From Verrucomicrobiales bacterium (GTDB taxonomy: Bacteria; Verrucomicrobiota; Verrucomicrobiia; Verrucomicrobiales; DEV007), in contig JARGPI010000035.1 in the NCBI GenBank assembly GCA_029213005.1, positions 1 to 64,000 on the forward strand: a stretch of DNA of 64,000 nucleotides, read 5' to 3'. The translations under genes and the position numbers were made by a program. Below the pieces are notes generated by a model, which saw only the letters and a list, made by a program, of their open reading frames with translations, searched no databases and had not been told where the DNA came from. How positions within the stretch are numbered: the stretch's first letter is position 1; each line of letters opens with the position of its first letter. Shown here one piece after another: positions 17,202-26,887 of this stretch.

Positions 17202-18187
17202 CAGTAACTGGGTTCCGGGACTGTTTTTACCAGTTCGGTGACAATGTCCGAAGTGTTCCGTCCTTCTCCGGTAGCACGATAATTCGCTACGACCCGGTGC
17301 TGGAGGACTGCCGTTGCGACTGAGCGAACATCGGTTGCTTCCGGGGCGGCTTTACCTAGTAACAGAGCGAGTGCTTTTGCGCCGAGCACGAGATATTGAG
17401 AGGCTCGGGGACCGGCTCCCCATTCAAGGTATTTTTTTGAAACCTCGGGAGTGGTGCCATCAAGATTCCGGGTGGCGGTCGCGAGGGCTACCGCATAGTT
17501 GATAATATGATCAGAAACCGGCACATCCCGCACCAGGCTTTGCACAGCGAGCAGTTCTTCCCTCGATACCACCGGGGACAGCGATTCCTGGGTTCCAATC
17601 GTGGTTTTTCTGACGATGTCGGCCTCCTCCGCGTGGCTTGGGTAGTTCAGGTTCAGTGAAAACATAAACCGGTCGAGCTGAGCTTCGGGAAGTGGGTAAG
17701 TTCCTTCGTGTTCAATCGGGTTTTGAGTCGCTACGACGAGGAATGGGGAGGGGAGAGGGCGGGTCTCACCGGATATCGTCACCGCGCGTTCCTGCATCGA
17801 TTCGAGGAGTGCTGCCTGAGTTTTCGGAGGCGTCCGGTTGATCTCGTCCGCGAGGAGGAGATTGGTGAAAACCGGACCTTCTTCATATTTAAATTCCATA
17901 CCACCCCCGGGAATTTCCCGGAGAATTTCCGACCCGACGATATCGGAAGGCATCAAGTCCGGAGTGAACTGAATGCGATTGAAGTTTAACCCCAGCACAT
18001 CGGCTAAAGATTTTACAATCAGCGTCTTGGCCAGTCCGGGGACGCCGATCAGCAAGCAGTGGCCATTGGCAAAGAGGCTCACCATCAGGCCCATGAGAAC
18101 TTCGTTCTGACCGACAATGACCTTTCTCAGTTCGGAATCGATTCTTTGATAAACGTCAGCGGCAAGATCGGGGCGGATTTCGGACAT
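17201..18187 (-). CDS. MoxR-family AAA+ ATPase
   Basis: This is a 328-residue AAA_3 chaperone. Walker A is GVPGLAKT (about 49-56), Walker B is LLLADEINRTPPKTQAAL, and sensor 1 is VVATQNPIEHEGTYPLPEAQ. The C-terminal lid domain has KYLEWGAGPRASQYLVLGAK, characteristic of MoxR. It heads the MoxR-DUF58-BatA-like operon and is expected to remodel or activate a partner with the VWA proteins. The start is ATG 18187. Confidence 0.95.
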   Translation of the reverse strand: MSEIRPDLAADVYQRIDSELRKVIVGQNEVLMGLMVSLFANGHCLLIGVPGLAKTLIVKSLADVLGLNFNRIQFTPDLMPSDIVGSEILREIPGGGMEFKYEEGPVFTNLLLADEINRTPPKTQAALLESMQERAVTISGETRPLPSPFLVVATQNPIEHEGTYPLPEAQLDRFMFSLNLNYPSHAEEADIVRKTTIGTQESLSPVVSREELLAVQSLVRDVPVSDHIINYAVALATATRNLDGTTPEVSKKYLEWGAGPRASQYLVLGAKALALLLGKAAPEATDVRSVATAVLQHRVVANYRATGEGRNTSDIVTELVKTVPEPSY

Positions 18188-18251
18188 AAATAGAGCGTGA
18201 AGTTGCCGGAATCATCGCAGGAAATCGAGCAATGATCAAGAGAACCCGTCT

Positions 18252-18869
18252 CTACTTTTCGGAAAGCCGACTGGTGCGGCAGCGTTCCCCGTTCACGATC
18301 GCTGAAAACGTGGCGAAATCCGCGTCTTTGGAATCACTGATGATGGTATATTGATACTCCTGCCAGTGCTTCATTTCCTCGCGGGCATTGGCGAGACGCA
18401 GGGCAAGTTGTTCTTCAGACTCGGTTCCCCGTCCCCGGAGTCGCTCGATCAAAGCCTCGCAATCCGGAGGAAGGATGAAAATATCGATCATCGCATCGTG
18501 AATCATTTCGTTGCGATGTTCCCGGATTTGAGCGGCTCCCTGAACGTCAATATCGACGAGGACATCGTGGCCCTGGGAAAGGCGGTTCATCACCTCGCTT
18601 TTCAGGGTGCCGTATAAATTTCCATGAACTTCGGCGTATTCCAGAAAATCGCGGTTTGCGATGTGGTTTTCGAATTCTTCACGACGCTGGAAAAAGTAGT
18701 CCACGCCATCAACCTCTCCTTCGCGGGGAGCCCGTGTTGTCGCGGAAACAGCATAGTCCGCCATCCGGTCTTCTCTGGAGAGACGGTGGCATAAAGTGGT
18801 TTTCCCCGAACCTGAAGGACCGGAAACCACACATAAAAGGCCGAAACGATGATAATTAAGAGAACTCAA
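18252..18869 (-). CDS. gmk: Guanylate kinase
   Basis: This is a 205-residue cytosolic enzyme phosphorylating GMP to GDP with ATP. The P-loop is VVSGPSGSGKTT, and the GMP-binding region is SATTRAPREGEVDGVDYFF with the LEYAEVHGNLYGT block. DVQGAAQI and LRGRGTESEEQLALRLANA complete the family signature. The only start consistent with the P-loop position is TTG at 18869; the next Met would remove the P-loop. It precedes the MoxR operon on the same strand, with 64 bases between. Confidence 0.93.
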   Translation of the reverse strand: MSSLNYHRFGLLCVVSGPSGSGKTTLCHRLSREDRMADYAVSATTRAPREGEVDGVDYFFQRREEFENHIANRDFLEYAEVHGNLYGTLKSEVMNRLSQGHDVLVDIDVQGAAQIREHRNEMIHDAMIDIFILPPDCEALIERLRGRGTESEEQLALRLANAREEMKHWQEYQYTIISDSKDADFATFSAIVNGERCRTSRLSEK

Positions 18870-18946
18870 GAGGCTCTACCCTATCATTCATGGAGGGGTG
18901 AGTCGTCAACAGAAAGGTCAAAAAATCAGTTTATGAATTTTTATCA

Positions 18947-18977
18947 TTCCGGATCCGGAAAGGCCCCTTTTGAGGGG
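18947..18977. promoter_or_regulatory. 14-bp perfect palindrome and small hairpin in a divergent promoter region
   Basis: TTCCGGATCCGGAA (18947-18960) is a perfect palindrome. It is followed by CCCC-TTTTGA-GGGG (18964-18977). Both lie in the 176-base gap between the divergent gmk and lipoprotein genes. A regulator site or a transcript hairpin is possible. There is no direct evidence of function. Confidence 0.3.
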
Positions 18978-19045
18978 ACAGAAAAGGAGTTGATTTCCAA
19001 TGTGGGAATTGAACACTAGTTAGTTAGAAGTCTTTTGACCAATCC

Positions 19046-19825
19046 ATGAAATTTTTCCTGTTATACATCCTGATTTTGTCTGGTTTGCTTGTGAGTTGTA
19101 AGGATTTGAGCGAGGTCCCTGCAAAATCGCCGGAACCGTCTTCTCCTGAGGAGTCGCTGAGAGAGGTTGGCCGGGCGCGTGCCAACACTTTTCCTTTCGA
19201 CCGGGCGATAACGGATAATAAGGGACGTTCCATTGCAGCGAAAGTTCTCGGAAAGTCGCAGTTAAAGATCGCAATTTCCAAAGGCTCCGGCACAGAGACT
19301 GAGTATTACATCATCCCTCTGGAGAGGCTGGTTCAAGCCGATCAGATTTTCTTCCAGGGTATAGAAGATGGTGGTCGATATGAGCAGGTCGAAAAAATGG
19401 TCAATAAGGCGGCTCAATTATCGGGACGGACCGCAAGATGGCATCTCGACCTCACATCCGGTCTTCGCGAAGCTGAAAAACTGGATCTTCCGGTGCTGTT
19501 AACGTTTCTTATCAATGGGAATGAGAGTAGTGCTGAACTGGAGAAAAGTTTGATTTACTCCAAAGAATTTCGGGACTGGGCATCAACTCGATTGGTCTTG
19601 TGCATGGTCAAGTTGGACGATCCCAATTCCAATCACACCACCGGCCATAACTCGCAAAAGGAAAGGGATGAGGCCCGATTGTTCGGGGTGACGAGATTTA
19701 GAAATCCAACCGCTTTGGTGATGATGCCCAGAACGAAAAACCGGGTCTATCTGTCCCCTCATTCCCTGAGCGGAACGACGGAAACCGCGATTCGTGCGGT
19801 GTCGGATGCACTCGATGATTTTTGA
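19046..19825 (+). CDS. Lipoprotein with SHD1-like and thioredoxin-like domains
   Basis: This is a 259-residue exported lipoprotein: a signal peptide ends in the lipobox LLVSC (Cys18). Residues about 45-105 (FDRAITDNKGRSIAAKVLG to PLERLVQADQIFF) match the SLA1-homology-domain-like (SHD1) module common in Planctomycetes and Verrucomicrobia. Residues about 135-255 resemble a thioredoxin fold (LREAEKLDLPVLLTFL, LVLCMVKLDDPN, FRNPTALVMMP), but the CxxC site is absent, so redox catalysis is unlikely. The stop lies one base from the stop of the convergent 3D-domain lipoprotein gene. Function is unknown. Confidence 0.65.
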   Translation: MKFFLLYILILSGLLVSCKDLSEVPAKSPEPSSPEESLREVGRARANTFPFDRAITDNKGRSIAAKVLGKSQLKIAISKGSGTETEYYIIPLERLVQADQIFFQGIEDGGRYEQVEKMVNKAAQLSGRTARWHLDLTSGLREAEKLDLPVLLTFLINGNESSAELEKSLIYSKEFRDWASTRLVLCMVKLDDPNSNHTTGHNSQKERDEARLFGVTRFRNPTALVMMPRTKNRVYLSPHSLSGTTETAIRAVSDALDDF

Positions 19826-19826
19826 G

Positions 19827-20387
19827 TCAGCGCCCTGACCGTTCCCGTCGCAACTGGGGCTGGAGATGCCGGTGCATCGTGCGGCAATGGGGGTATTTTA
19901 ATCGCTTTTCAAGCAGGGCGTTGCTTTGCTCAAAGGAGCCCCATTTGGTGATTTTGATTTCAACATGTCGACTTCCCCAGTCCTTCATGAGACGGAGGTT
20001 GGGTTTGAAAAGGTCAATCGTGTCGGTTCCCACCAGAGCACTTCCGTAATCATCGATTTCGTAGAGATGAGGCGTCCCCACAATCTTAAACTGGGTTCCC
20101 AACGGATAGCGGGACCAGTCAGCGGCTGCACTGCGAACCCGGCCATACTTGAGGGTGTTTCCACTGGCGCTGAGTCTCCCGTGGGCACCCGGCTCATTTT
20201 CCATGTGGCTGTATGCGGTCGTCCGAACGGTCCGTCGGGTCGAGGAATCCCAGGGGCGAAGCGGGGTGAGAACGGTTTGCGAAGCTCCTCTCGAGGTGCT
20301 GACGTGCTTGCTACCGCTTTTGGTGCAGGCTGCAGACAAACAACTGAGCAGGACGCCCGCTGTAATTAAGGGTAGGTTGAGCTTCAT
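19827..20387 (-). CDS. 3D-domain (double-psi beta-barrel) lipoprotein
   Basis: This is a 186-residue exported lipoprotein with lipobox LSAAC (Cys21). The mature part contains a 3D domain: VRTTAYSH, SASGNTLKYG, YPLGTQFKI, YEIDDYGSALVGTDTIDLF and a terminal VEIKITKWGS, including the conserved aspartates that name the domain. The family relates to MltA and resuscitation-factor folds that act on peptidoglycan, so a cell-wall role such as lytic transglycosylase-like activity is plausible. It is convergent with the SHD1 lipoprotein. The basic C-terminal tail (RLKYPHCRTMHRHLQPQLRR) is unusual. Confidence 0.8.
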   Translation of the reverse strand: MKLNLPLITAGVLLSCLSAACTKSGSKHVSTSRGASQTVLTPLRPWDSSTRRTVRTTAYSHMENEPGAHGRLSASGNTLKYGRVRSAAADWSRYPLGTQFKIVGTPHLYEIDDYGSALVGTDTIDLFKPNLRLMKDWGSRHVEIKITKWGSFEQSNALLEKRLKYPHCRTMHRHLQPQLRRERSGR

Positions 20388-20532
20388 TCGCGCGTTAACA
20401 GTTAGGACGCACGAGTTAGGGACTTATCAGATAAAAATTCCGATAATTTTCGTCAGAATCACAAGGGCGGCAAAACGGCAAAAGGTTCCTTGAAAGAATT
20501 TGGAATTGGCTCGAACCCTTTCTTTTTCCGAC

Positions 20533-21690
20533 ATGAAATCAGCGCTCACCGTTTTTTTGCTATTACTGATCATCCCTTGCGGTCACTCAGCTAATCCGCC
20601 TGAATATCGCTGGTTTGAGCGGGATATCGATACGATCAACATTGGATATGGTTTGCAACTGGAAGATGTGAACGGCGATGACCGGATCGATATTATACTT
20701 GCCGATCAGAGAACGATTCAGTGGTACCAATACCCTACCTGGGATAAACACGTCATCGCAAAGCATCTCACCTTACGGGACAATGTGTGTGTTACGGCCC
20801 GGGATATCGACGGCGACGGAAAGTGCGAAATAGCAGTAGGTGCGGGGTGGAATTTTAAAGAAACCCTGAAGGACGGTGCGGTATTCTATTTGCATCCACC
20901 GGAAGATCGGACTCAACTCTGGGAGCCGATTCAACTCTATAATGAACCGAATACCCATCGAATGCATTGGGTGAAAGGGGCGGGGGACAGCTATAGTTTA
21001 CTTGTGAAACCTCTCCGGGGGCGTGGCAGTGTGGACGGAGTCGGGCCTGGCTTGCGTTTGATGGAGTATATTAAACCCGTAGACCCGAAAGGTAAGTGGG
21101 AAATCAATTTAATTAACGATTTTCTACACCTTTCTCACAATTTCCATCCCGTTAACTGGGATGACGATCCTGAAGAGGAAGTCATCATCGCAGCTAAAGA
21201 GGGCGTCTGGTTTCTTGACCGGGTTGATGGCGAGTGGGTATCGACTCAGATTACAAAGGACTTCGCCGGTGAAATCCGCGATGGAGTTCTCCCAGGCGGA
21301 CGGCGTTTCATCGCGACGATTGAGCCGATGCATGGGGTAAAGTCAGCAGTGTATCTCGAACCCGAAGAAGGGGAGACTCTCTGGCCGCACTTAAGCACTC
21401 TGTCCGATGAATTGATCGACGGACACGCTCTCGCGATTGATGATTTTCTCGGTGTCGGCTCCGATCAGGTCGTCGTTGGCTGGCGGGCGATGCATCCCGA
21501 GGGAACTCCCGGTATCGAAATCTTTACTCCGCTCGATAAAGCCGGTAAAAGCTGGCGTAGACAAACCGTTTCTGCCGAAAAGCTGGCGGTGGAAGATATC
21601 AAATCCGCAGATCTTAATGGAGATGGAAAAGCTGATTTTGTTGCTGCGGGGCGGCAGACGAAAAATCTGAAAATCTTCTTCAGTAAATAG
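20533..21690 (+). CDS. Secreted FG-GAP/VCBS repeat protein
   Basis: This is a 385-residue exported beta-propeller. A signal peptide begins at ATG 20533 (MKSALTVFLLLLIIPCGHSA), so I prefer it to the frame start at 20500. Calcium-binding FG-GAP-like loops are visible: DVNGDDRIDIILAD, DIDGDGKCEIAVGAG and DLNGDGKADFVAAG. The middle of the protein is less repetitive. In PVC genomes such proteins often accompany cytochrome/DUF1501 clusters, and here it converges on that operon. Adhesion or ligand binding is the likely role; no enzyme motif is seen. Confidence 0.8.
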   Translation: MKSALTVFLLLLIIPCGHSANPPEYRWFERDIDTINIGYGLQLEDVNGDDRIDIILADQRTIQWYQYPTWDKHVIAKHLTLRDNVCVTARDIDGDGKCEIAVGAGWNFKETLKDGAVFYLHPPEDRTQLWEPIQLYNEPNTHRMHWVKGAGDSYSLLVKPLRGRGSVDGVGPGLRLMEYIKPVDPKGKWEINLINDFLHLSHNFHPVNWDDDPEEEVIIAAKEGVWFLDRVDGEWVSTQITKDFAGEIRDGVLPGGRRFIATIEPMHGVKSAVYLEPEEGETLWPHLSTLSDELIDGHALAIDDFLGVGSDQVVVGWRAMHPEGTPGIEIFTPLDKAGKSWRRQTVSAEKLAVEDIKSADLNGDGKADFVAAGRQTKNLKIFFSK

Positions 21691-21693
21691 GTA

Positions 21694-24429
21694 TTAGTTC
21701 ACGACTTTGATACGGACCGGTTTCGTAGTGTGACCGCCATCCTCCCTGGCTCGAAGGTGAAAAAGTCGCTCCGTCCCGGGAACCCACTTTGCGGCTGTGA
21801 TCCAGAATCGTTGTTCGGTTTTTCCGGGCGGAATCATCAGCCCGCTCAGACCGATGTTATCGACGTATACGCCGTGAGGCAGATTCCTCCCCGAGTCGTC
21901 TTTACCGAAATTAACAATGCCATCGTAACCGTTTCTTTCCACTTTTACGAGCGCCGATACGGTCTCTCCAGCGTGCACGGTGATCTCGAGAATGCCGTCT
22001 TTCCCGACGCTGCCACTTTCTCCATCGGGATGAATTTCGACTTCCAGTTTTGCCGGTTTTGTGAGGCTTAACTGACCCAGCGTTTTGGCGGTTTTTGTGA
22101 CTGGCTTACCACCGATTTCGGCGGTCGCAACGGCTTCGATTTTCTTTAGTGCCTCAGGTGGTGGGAGTGTAAAATTCTCTGCTGACCGGATCGCCATATA
22201 GGCGCGCCTTTGTGATGCCTCTATAGTGACCGGGGTGGCCGTTAAGCCTTCGGGGAGGTTCCTTAAGCTTATTTGAACGGGCTGAGAAAAACCATCTACA
22301 GGTTTCAGGGTGAATTCGATTTCTTCACCACTTCCCGGGCTGATTTTGAGCTTCGCACCATTGTCCCTTACGCTGAAATCCGGGCGGGAGGGACGGATAC
22401 TCAGTTGGTAGGTATAGTTTTCCCCACCAAATCCCCGCACATCGGAAACGCGCACCCGGTAGCTGCCATCTTCGGGTGCAGTAAAGGTCAGTTTGGAGTC
22501 ACTCCCGAGAATGCGTTCTCCATCGTCATCATTTTCCCAGAACAAGCGGTAAACCGGGAGTCCGTTGGGGCTGGGTTCCGTCCCGGCGGGATGGGCGGCA
22601 ACGATGTAGCACGGGCCTCCGAGCGGGTGACTTAGCGGAGTGGTGTCAAAGTAGGTGGTTCGGTTCCCGAAACCGGGGTAGACTTTGAAACCGGAGTCCG
22701 GACCGCGAGGGTAGTGCCACAGTTTGACCACTTCGCCATTTGCATAGAGGTACTCGTTCAGCTCCATTTCCTCCCAGTTATGGACCCGGAAATCGTCAGA
22801 GGTATCGGAGTTTTTACCGCGGAAAGTGAACCAGGAATCCCTGACCGCCTGAAGAACGACCCTCTCGATTTTGTCGCCGGAGGCGGTGAGGACTTCGATT
22901 TTGGAATCCAGTAGAGATTTGGATCTTGCTGCGTTAATTTCCAGAACGATTGTTTCGCCCTTCTTAGCGGAAAAAAGATAGTCGTCGCTATCCGTTTCAT
23001 CGCTGATTACCCCGGTAATTTCTGCGGGCCATTCGACGGGTAAAACCTCAGCGTCACTTTCGCTATAGTTTTTCGGGGGGGAAGAGGGCGAAGGTGACGA
23101 CGTAATCTGTGGTGTTATTTTTTTGCCGCCGGATTTGGGACTGTACAGGGTGCGGTTTTGGAATGTACAGGGTACAATCCTGCCATCCATGCGTCCTGCG
23201 ATCAGTTGATTCTGCCGGTTGAATGCGAGAGCGGAAACAAAGTCTTCCTGACCGCCGATCATTTCAACCTGATAGAGATCCGGAAGGGACCAGAGCTTAA
23301 TCGATTGATCGGCTGATGCGGAGGCAAGCCACTTACCATCCGGTGAGATCGTCAATTCATTGATCGCTTCCTCATGCGCAAAACGAGCGTGAAGCACGGG
23401 ATTGATCTTGGCTTTAGTTTTGGAGACTAGTCGCCACATCCGGATTTTTTTGTCGCCCCCCGCTGCGATGATGTGTTGACCGTCGGGTGTGAAAGTAATC
23501 CGGAACTGTTCGCCTTCGGGCTGGTTCAGGGTATCAAGGCGTTCTCCATCGGAAACCCGCCAGACTTTGCCGGTTTCGTCGGCACTGGCGCTGGCGATCA
23601 GCGAACTGTCCGGTGAAAAGGCGATGTCGAATATGGCCCCGTTGTGGCCTTCGATTTTACGGATGAAGTCGCCGGTCCCGGCGTTCCATAGCTGGATAGT
23701 GCGATCGTAACCGGTAGTGGCGATCAGTTTTCCATCCGGCGAAATTTCCGCATCGTATAGAATGTCGCGATGGTAGCCATCGCCGATCCGGAGTCTTTCT
23801 TTACCGCTGACGGCATCGTGAATTGTGGCAATTCCTTTCAAGCCGGTGATGCCACTCGCGATGATGATTTTTTTACCATCGCGGGAAAAGTGTAGCTGGT
23901 TAACTTTGCCTTCGACCGGGATTTTCAGATCGCCAATTTGCACTTCACCGTATCGCCCGACGGCCAGTGTTGTCCCGTCCGGGGCGTATTCAGCCGCCGT
24001 TACCGGCTTCGCATTCTTTGCGGAGGGTTTGATCTCCGGCACATTGAGAGTGGCAAGAATGGAGTGGTCTTCCTCCGGAGCGGGTCCCCTCGCTCCCTGT
24101 TTGATCCAGGTTGTCAGGATTTTGATCTGATCCTGAGAGAGTTGCGGCTCTTTTTTCGGCGGCATCGCAGGACGGGTTCGTTTCAGAATCGTGGACGCGA
24201 GAAACGATTTCGAGAGATCGCCCGGGGTGATGATAGGTTCTTCCGATTCGCCTCCCTCCATCAGCGAACGAAAGGTTTCGATCGAGAAGTCCCCATCGTA
24301 GTCGGCTTCGTTGTGACAGCCTCCGCAGTAGTCGCGGAGGATTGGAGCGACATCGTTATGATAGTCGATTTCGGCAGCGTGCAACCACACTGTCGACAGG
24401 GCAAAAAACAGATAGATAATCGCTTTCAT
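21694..24429 (-). CDS. PSCyt1-type cytochrome c with WD40 propeller, carrying an in-frame 39-bp element
   Basis: This is a 911-residue exported protein. A signal peptide is followed by a planctomycete-type cytochrome c domain with heme motif CGGCH (about 35-39) and the AMPPKKEPQLS block. A WD40 propeller follows (about 140-415; repeats such as TGYDRTIQLWN and SASADQSIKLWS). A PPC-like beta domain and further beta-sandwich regions run to the end. Between the last WD40 blade and the PPC-like part, codons 418-430 are a copy of the 39-bp palindromic element, encoding IVPCTFQNRTLYS. It ends the DUF1501, DUF1549/1553, cytochrome operon, four bases from its upstream neighbour. These trios are typical of PVC bacteria and are presumed to support periplasmic carbohydrate oxidation or binding. 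Confidence 0.88.
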   Translation of the reverse strand: MKAIIYLFFALSTVWLHAAEIDYHNDVAPILRDYCGGCHNEADYDGDFSIETFRSLMEGGESEEPIITPGDLSKSFLASTILKRTRPAMPPKKEPQLSQDQIKILTTWIKQGARGPAPEEDHSILATLNVPEIKPSAKNAKPVTAAEYAPDGTTLAVGRYGEVQIGDLKIPVEGKVNQLHFSRDGKKIIIASGITGLKGIATIHDAVSGKERLRIGDGYHRDILYDAEISPDGKLIATTGYDRTIQLWNAGTGDFIRKIEGHNGAIFDIAFSPDSSLIASASADETGKVWRVSDGERLDTLNQPEGEQFRITFTPDGQHIIAAGGDKKIRMWRLVSKTKAKINPVLHARFAHEEAINELTISPDGKWLASASADQSIKLWSLPDLYQVEMIGGQEDFVSALAFNRQNQLIAGRMDGRIVPCTFQNRTLYSPKSGGKKITPQITSSPSPSSPPKNYSESDAEVLPVEWPAEITGVISDETDSDDYLFSAKKGETIVLEINAARSKSLLDSKIEVLTASGDKIERVVLQAVRDSWFTFRGKNSDTSDDFRVHNWEEMELNEYLYANGEVVKLWHYPRGPDSGFKVYPGFGNRTTYFDTTPLSHPLGGPCYIVAAHPAGTEPSPNGLPVYRLFWENDDDGERILGSDSKLTFTAPEDGSYRVRVSDVRGFGGENYTYQLSIRPSRPDFSVRDNGAKLKISPGSGEEIEFTLKPVDGFSQPVQISLRNLPEGLTATPVTIEASQRRAYMAIRSAENFTLPPPEALKKIEAVATAEIGGKPVTKTAKTLGQLSLTKPAKLEVEIHPDGESGSVGKDGILEITVHAGETVSALVKVERNGYDGIVNFGKDDSGRNLPHGVYVDNIGLSGLMIPPGKTEQRFWITAAKWVPGTERLFHLRAREDGGHTTKPVRIKVVN
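23140..23178. repeat. 39-bp twin-palindrome element, copy 2 (inside the cytochrome-WD40 gene)
   Basis: ACTGTACAGGGTGCGGT (23140-23156) and AATGTACAGGGTACAAT (23162-23178) are separated by TTTGG. Centres are 22 bp apart. The first unit has decayed from a perfect palindrome. It sits exactly on codon boundaries of the minus-strand gene and adds 13 residues. Confidence 0.85.
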
Positions 24430-24432
24430 AGT

Positions 24433-26880
24433 TTAATGCTGAAATAGAAATTCGCGTGAGGTCATCAGTGCCCAGAGGAGATCTTCCGTCGAGGTTCGGA
24501 TGTCTTCAGTATATAAGTCAGTGAACTGTTGCTTTTCCGAATCGGTAGGCGGTCGGGATAGGCAAAGCAGGTAGGCTTTTTCGATGATTTCACTGACGCC
24601 TCCATCCAGTTTCAGGAGTTGGTCCACGAGTCCATCTTTCTGGCTCAGGTTCTTATTCAGCGTATCTCCATTCGACAGATGAAGCACCTGAACCATGCTC
24701 GGCTGATTCGACCGTTCGCATTCGCAGGTGATTTCGCGGTTGTTTCGGCCAAAAACTTTCAGGAAGTAAGATTCCACAGCGGAATCATAGAGCTCAAGAG
24801 AGCGGGTTCCTTTTTCGTAAACTTCGGTTTTGGATTTGCTGCCATCGCCCAGGACTAGATTGTTAAAGGATGGAGTGGTTTGCGTGATGCTGTTAATCGC
24901 ATCGTGCAATATCTCGGCCATATGTCGACGCGGGTAGTAGCGCGAGAAATACCGGGTATCAGCTTTGTTTTCGGGCACTGGCTCACTGGCTCGCTGGTAG
25001 GTTTCGCTCTCCAAAATTGCTTTCATGACCGCTTTGACATTAAAGTCGTTTTTAATCAAATGATCGGACAGCGCAGCCAGGAGCGGTTCGTTACTGGCGG
25101 GGTTTGATACCCTCAGATCATCGACGGGATCGACCAGCCCCCGACCAAAATAGGCGGCCCAGATCCGGTTTGTGATGGCCCGGGCAAAGTAGGGATTGTC
25201 CGGGGAGGTAAGCCAGTCGGCGAGGTGATTGCGGCGGTCATCGGTTGCATCCTCCGGTATCGGAGTTCCGTCGAGTGGGGCGGGTGGTTGAGGTTTCCCG
25301 GTGCGCGGCTGAATCAGATCACCGCGTGGTTCGACGTATAAAGTCCGTTTCCCGTCTCCGTTTCGACTGTCTCCACCCCAACCCTTTGAGCGGACTCTGG
25401 CGAACAGATTGGCGAAGGAGTAGTATTGGTCGTTGGTCCATTTTTCGAGCGGGTGGTTGTGGCATTTGGCGCAGTTGATCGAAAGGCAAAGAAAAGCCTG
25501 ACTGATATTTTCGGCCATCGTTTCGGGGTCCTGATGCACCGCGTAGAAGTTGGTGGCTCCGTTTTCGTAACTGTCGCCTTTAGCGATAACGAGTTGCCGG
25601 GCGAACTCATCCCAGGGAGTGTTTTTCGCTACATTATCCCGGATCCACATGTAGTAGGCTTTGACGGCCTCCGGTCTCAACAGTTTGCCGTTGACCAGAA
25701 AAATATCCGAATAGCGATAGGTCCAGTAATCGACATACTCTTCCCGCTGGAGAAGGTGATCGATCAACTGGCTGCGTTTGTCAGGGCTTTGATCTTCGAC
25801 AAATGCGGTGACCTCTTCCGGCTTTGGCAGGACGCCGATGGTATCGAGATAGACACGGCGAAAAAACTCGTGCTCGGTGGTTTTTCGCGAGGGTTTTAAA
25901 TTCAATTGCTCGAGCTGCGTCAGGACGAGGTCATCTATGAAATTGGCGCGGGAAGCTTGGGAAAACCATTCCGCCGGAATGTCATTGCGGAACGGAACCG
26001 TCATTCGGGCGAGGACAACCTGACTCGAAAACCACGCGGTGACGGCGCCTTCGCCGGGGCCGATAATCTCTACTTTGCCAGTGTCGTCAACTTCAGCGAC
26101 AGTGGCATCGGCGGAGGTGAATTTTGCCCAGTGGGTAACATCTTCAATTCGGCCATCGCCGTAATGAGCGCGGACAATGAGCTGCTGGCGATCTCCTGTT
26201 TTCAATAGGGATTGTTCAGGTAGGACTTCGAGGTGTTTCAGCTCTGCCTCGTCTCCGGGAGGTTTGGCTCCGCCTGCGATCCATTCCGCGACAACTCGAT
26301 AATCGAAAGAACGGGTATCGAGTTTTTTGCCACCTTTGTGCGGCGTCGCCATCGTCGGTTTGGTCAAGATCAGGCTGCGTGCCGGATCGGCGGGTTCAAT
26401 TCGCCGCCCCTGCATTTCGCGAGTGATGGTATAGAAATCTCCGGGTGGGTCGTAGCCTTTCAGGCTGAGGCGAAAGCCGCCTTTTCCGGCGATGGCGCCG
26501 TGGCAGGCTCCCATATTGCAGTCATTTTTTGCAAAGACGGGGAGAACGTGGTTCGAGAAACTCCACGAAAAATCCTGATCGAAGTTTGTCACGGTCACCT
26601 GTGCGGTGGCGCTCCCGGTAGATATAGTTGCTTTGCCATTGCCTCTGGGAATCAGGGTGCCATTCTCCACGGAAACTACCGTTTCATCGCTTGATGCGAA
26701 TGTGGCACTCTCGTTTTCACCGCTGAACAGGCCGTCTTTGTTCAGCTCAACCGCCATAATCCGGTGGGTCGCTTCCGGGCCGGTAAGAGTCAGTTCGGCC
26801 GGGAGAATGGCGACGTCTTCAGCGCTGACTGCGGTCGATAAAAGCAATAGGTACAATCCTGCAAGAAAATAGACTTTCAT
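24433..26880 (-). CDS. DUF1549/DUF1553 cytochrome-like protein
   Basis: This is an 815-residue exported protein. The signal peptide MKVYFLAGLYLLLLSTAVSA marks ATG 26880 as the start, seven bases after the DUF1501 stop; upstream codons to 27099 merely overlap that gene. After a Big-2-like domain (about 20-110) comes a cytochrome-like motif C-N-M-G-A-C-H with four residues between cysteines instead of two. DUF1549 follows (FIDDLVLTQLEQLNLKPSRK, with CAKCHNHP), then DUF1553 (ADWLTSPDNPYFARAITNRI to the C-terminus). This is the canonical partner of DUF1501 proteins in Planctomycetes and Verrucomicrobia. Its biochemical role is still unproven. Confidence 0.92.
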   Translation of the reverse strand: MKVYFLAGLYLLLLSTAVSAEDVAILPAELTLTGPEATHRIMAVELNKDGLFSGENESATFASSDETVVSVENGTLIPRGNGKATISTGSATAQVTVTNFDQDFSWSFSNHVLPVFAKNDCNMGACHGAIAGKGGFRLSLKGYDPPGDFYTITREMQGRRIEPADPARSLILTKPTMATPHKGGKKLDTRSFDYRVVAEWIAGGAKPPGDEAELKHLEVLPEQSLLKTGDRQQLIVRAHYGDGRIEDVTHWAKFTSADATVAEVDDTGKVEIIGPGEGAVTAWFSSQVVLARMTVPFRNDIPAEWFSQASRANFIDDLVLTQLEQLNLKPSRKTTEHEFFRRVYLDTIGVLPKPEEVTAFVEDQSPDKRSQLIDHLLQREEYVDYWTYRYSDIFLVNGKLLRPEAVKAYYMWIRDNVAKNTPWDEFARQLVIAKGDSYENGATNFYAVHQDPETMAENISQAFLCLSINCAKCHNHPLEKWTNDQYYSFANLFARVRSKGWGGDSRNGDGKRTLYVEPRGDLIQPRTGKPQPPAPLDGTPIPEDATDDRRNHLADWLTSPDNPYFARAITNRIWAAYFGRGLVDPVDDLRVSNPASNEPLLAALSDHLIKNDFNVKAVMKAILESETYQRASEPVPENKADTRYFSRYYPRRHMAEILHDAINSITQTTPSFNNLVLGDGSKSKTEVYEKGTRSLELYDSAVESYFLKVFGRNNREITCECERSNQPSMVQVLHLSNGDTLNKNLSQKDGLVDQLLKLDGGVSEIIEKAYLLCLSRPPTDSEKQQFTDLYTEDIRTSTEDLLWALMTSREFLFQH

Positions 26881-26887
26881 GATTTCT

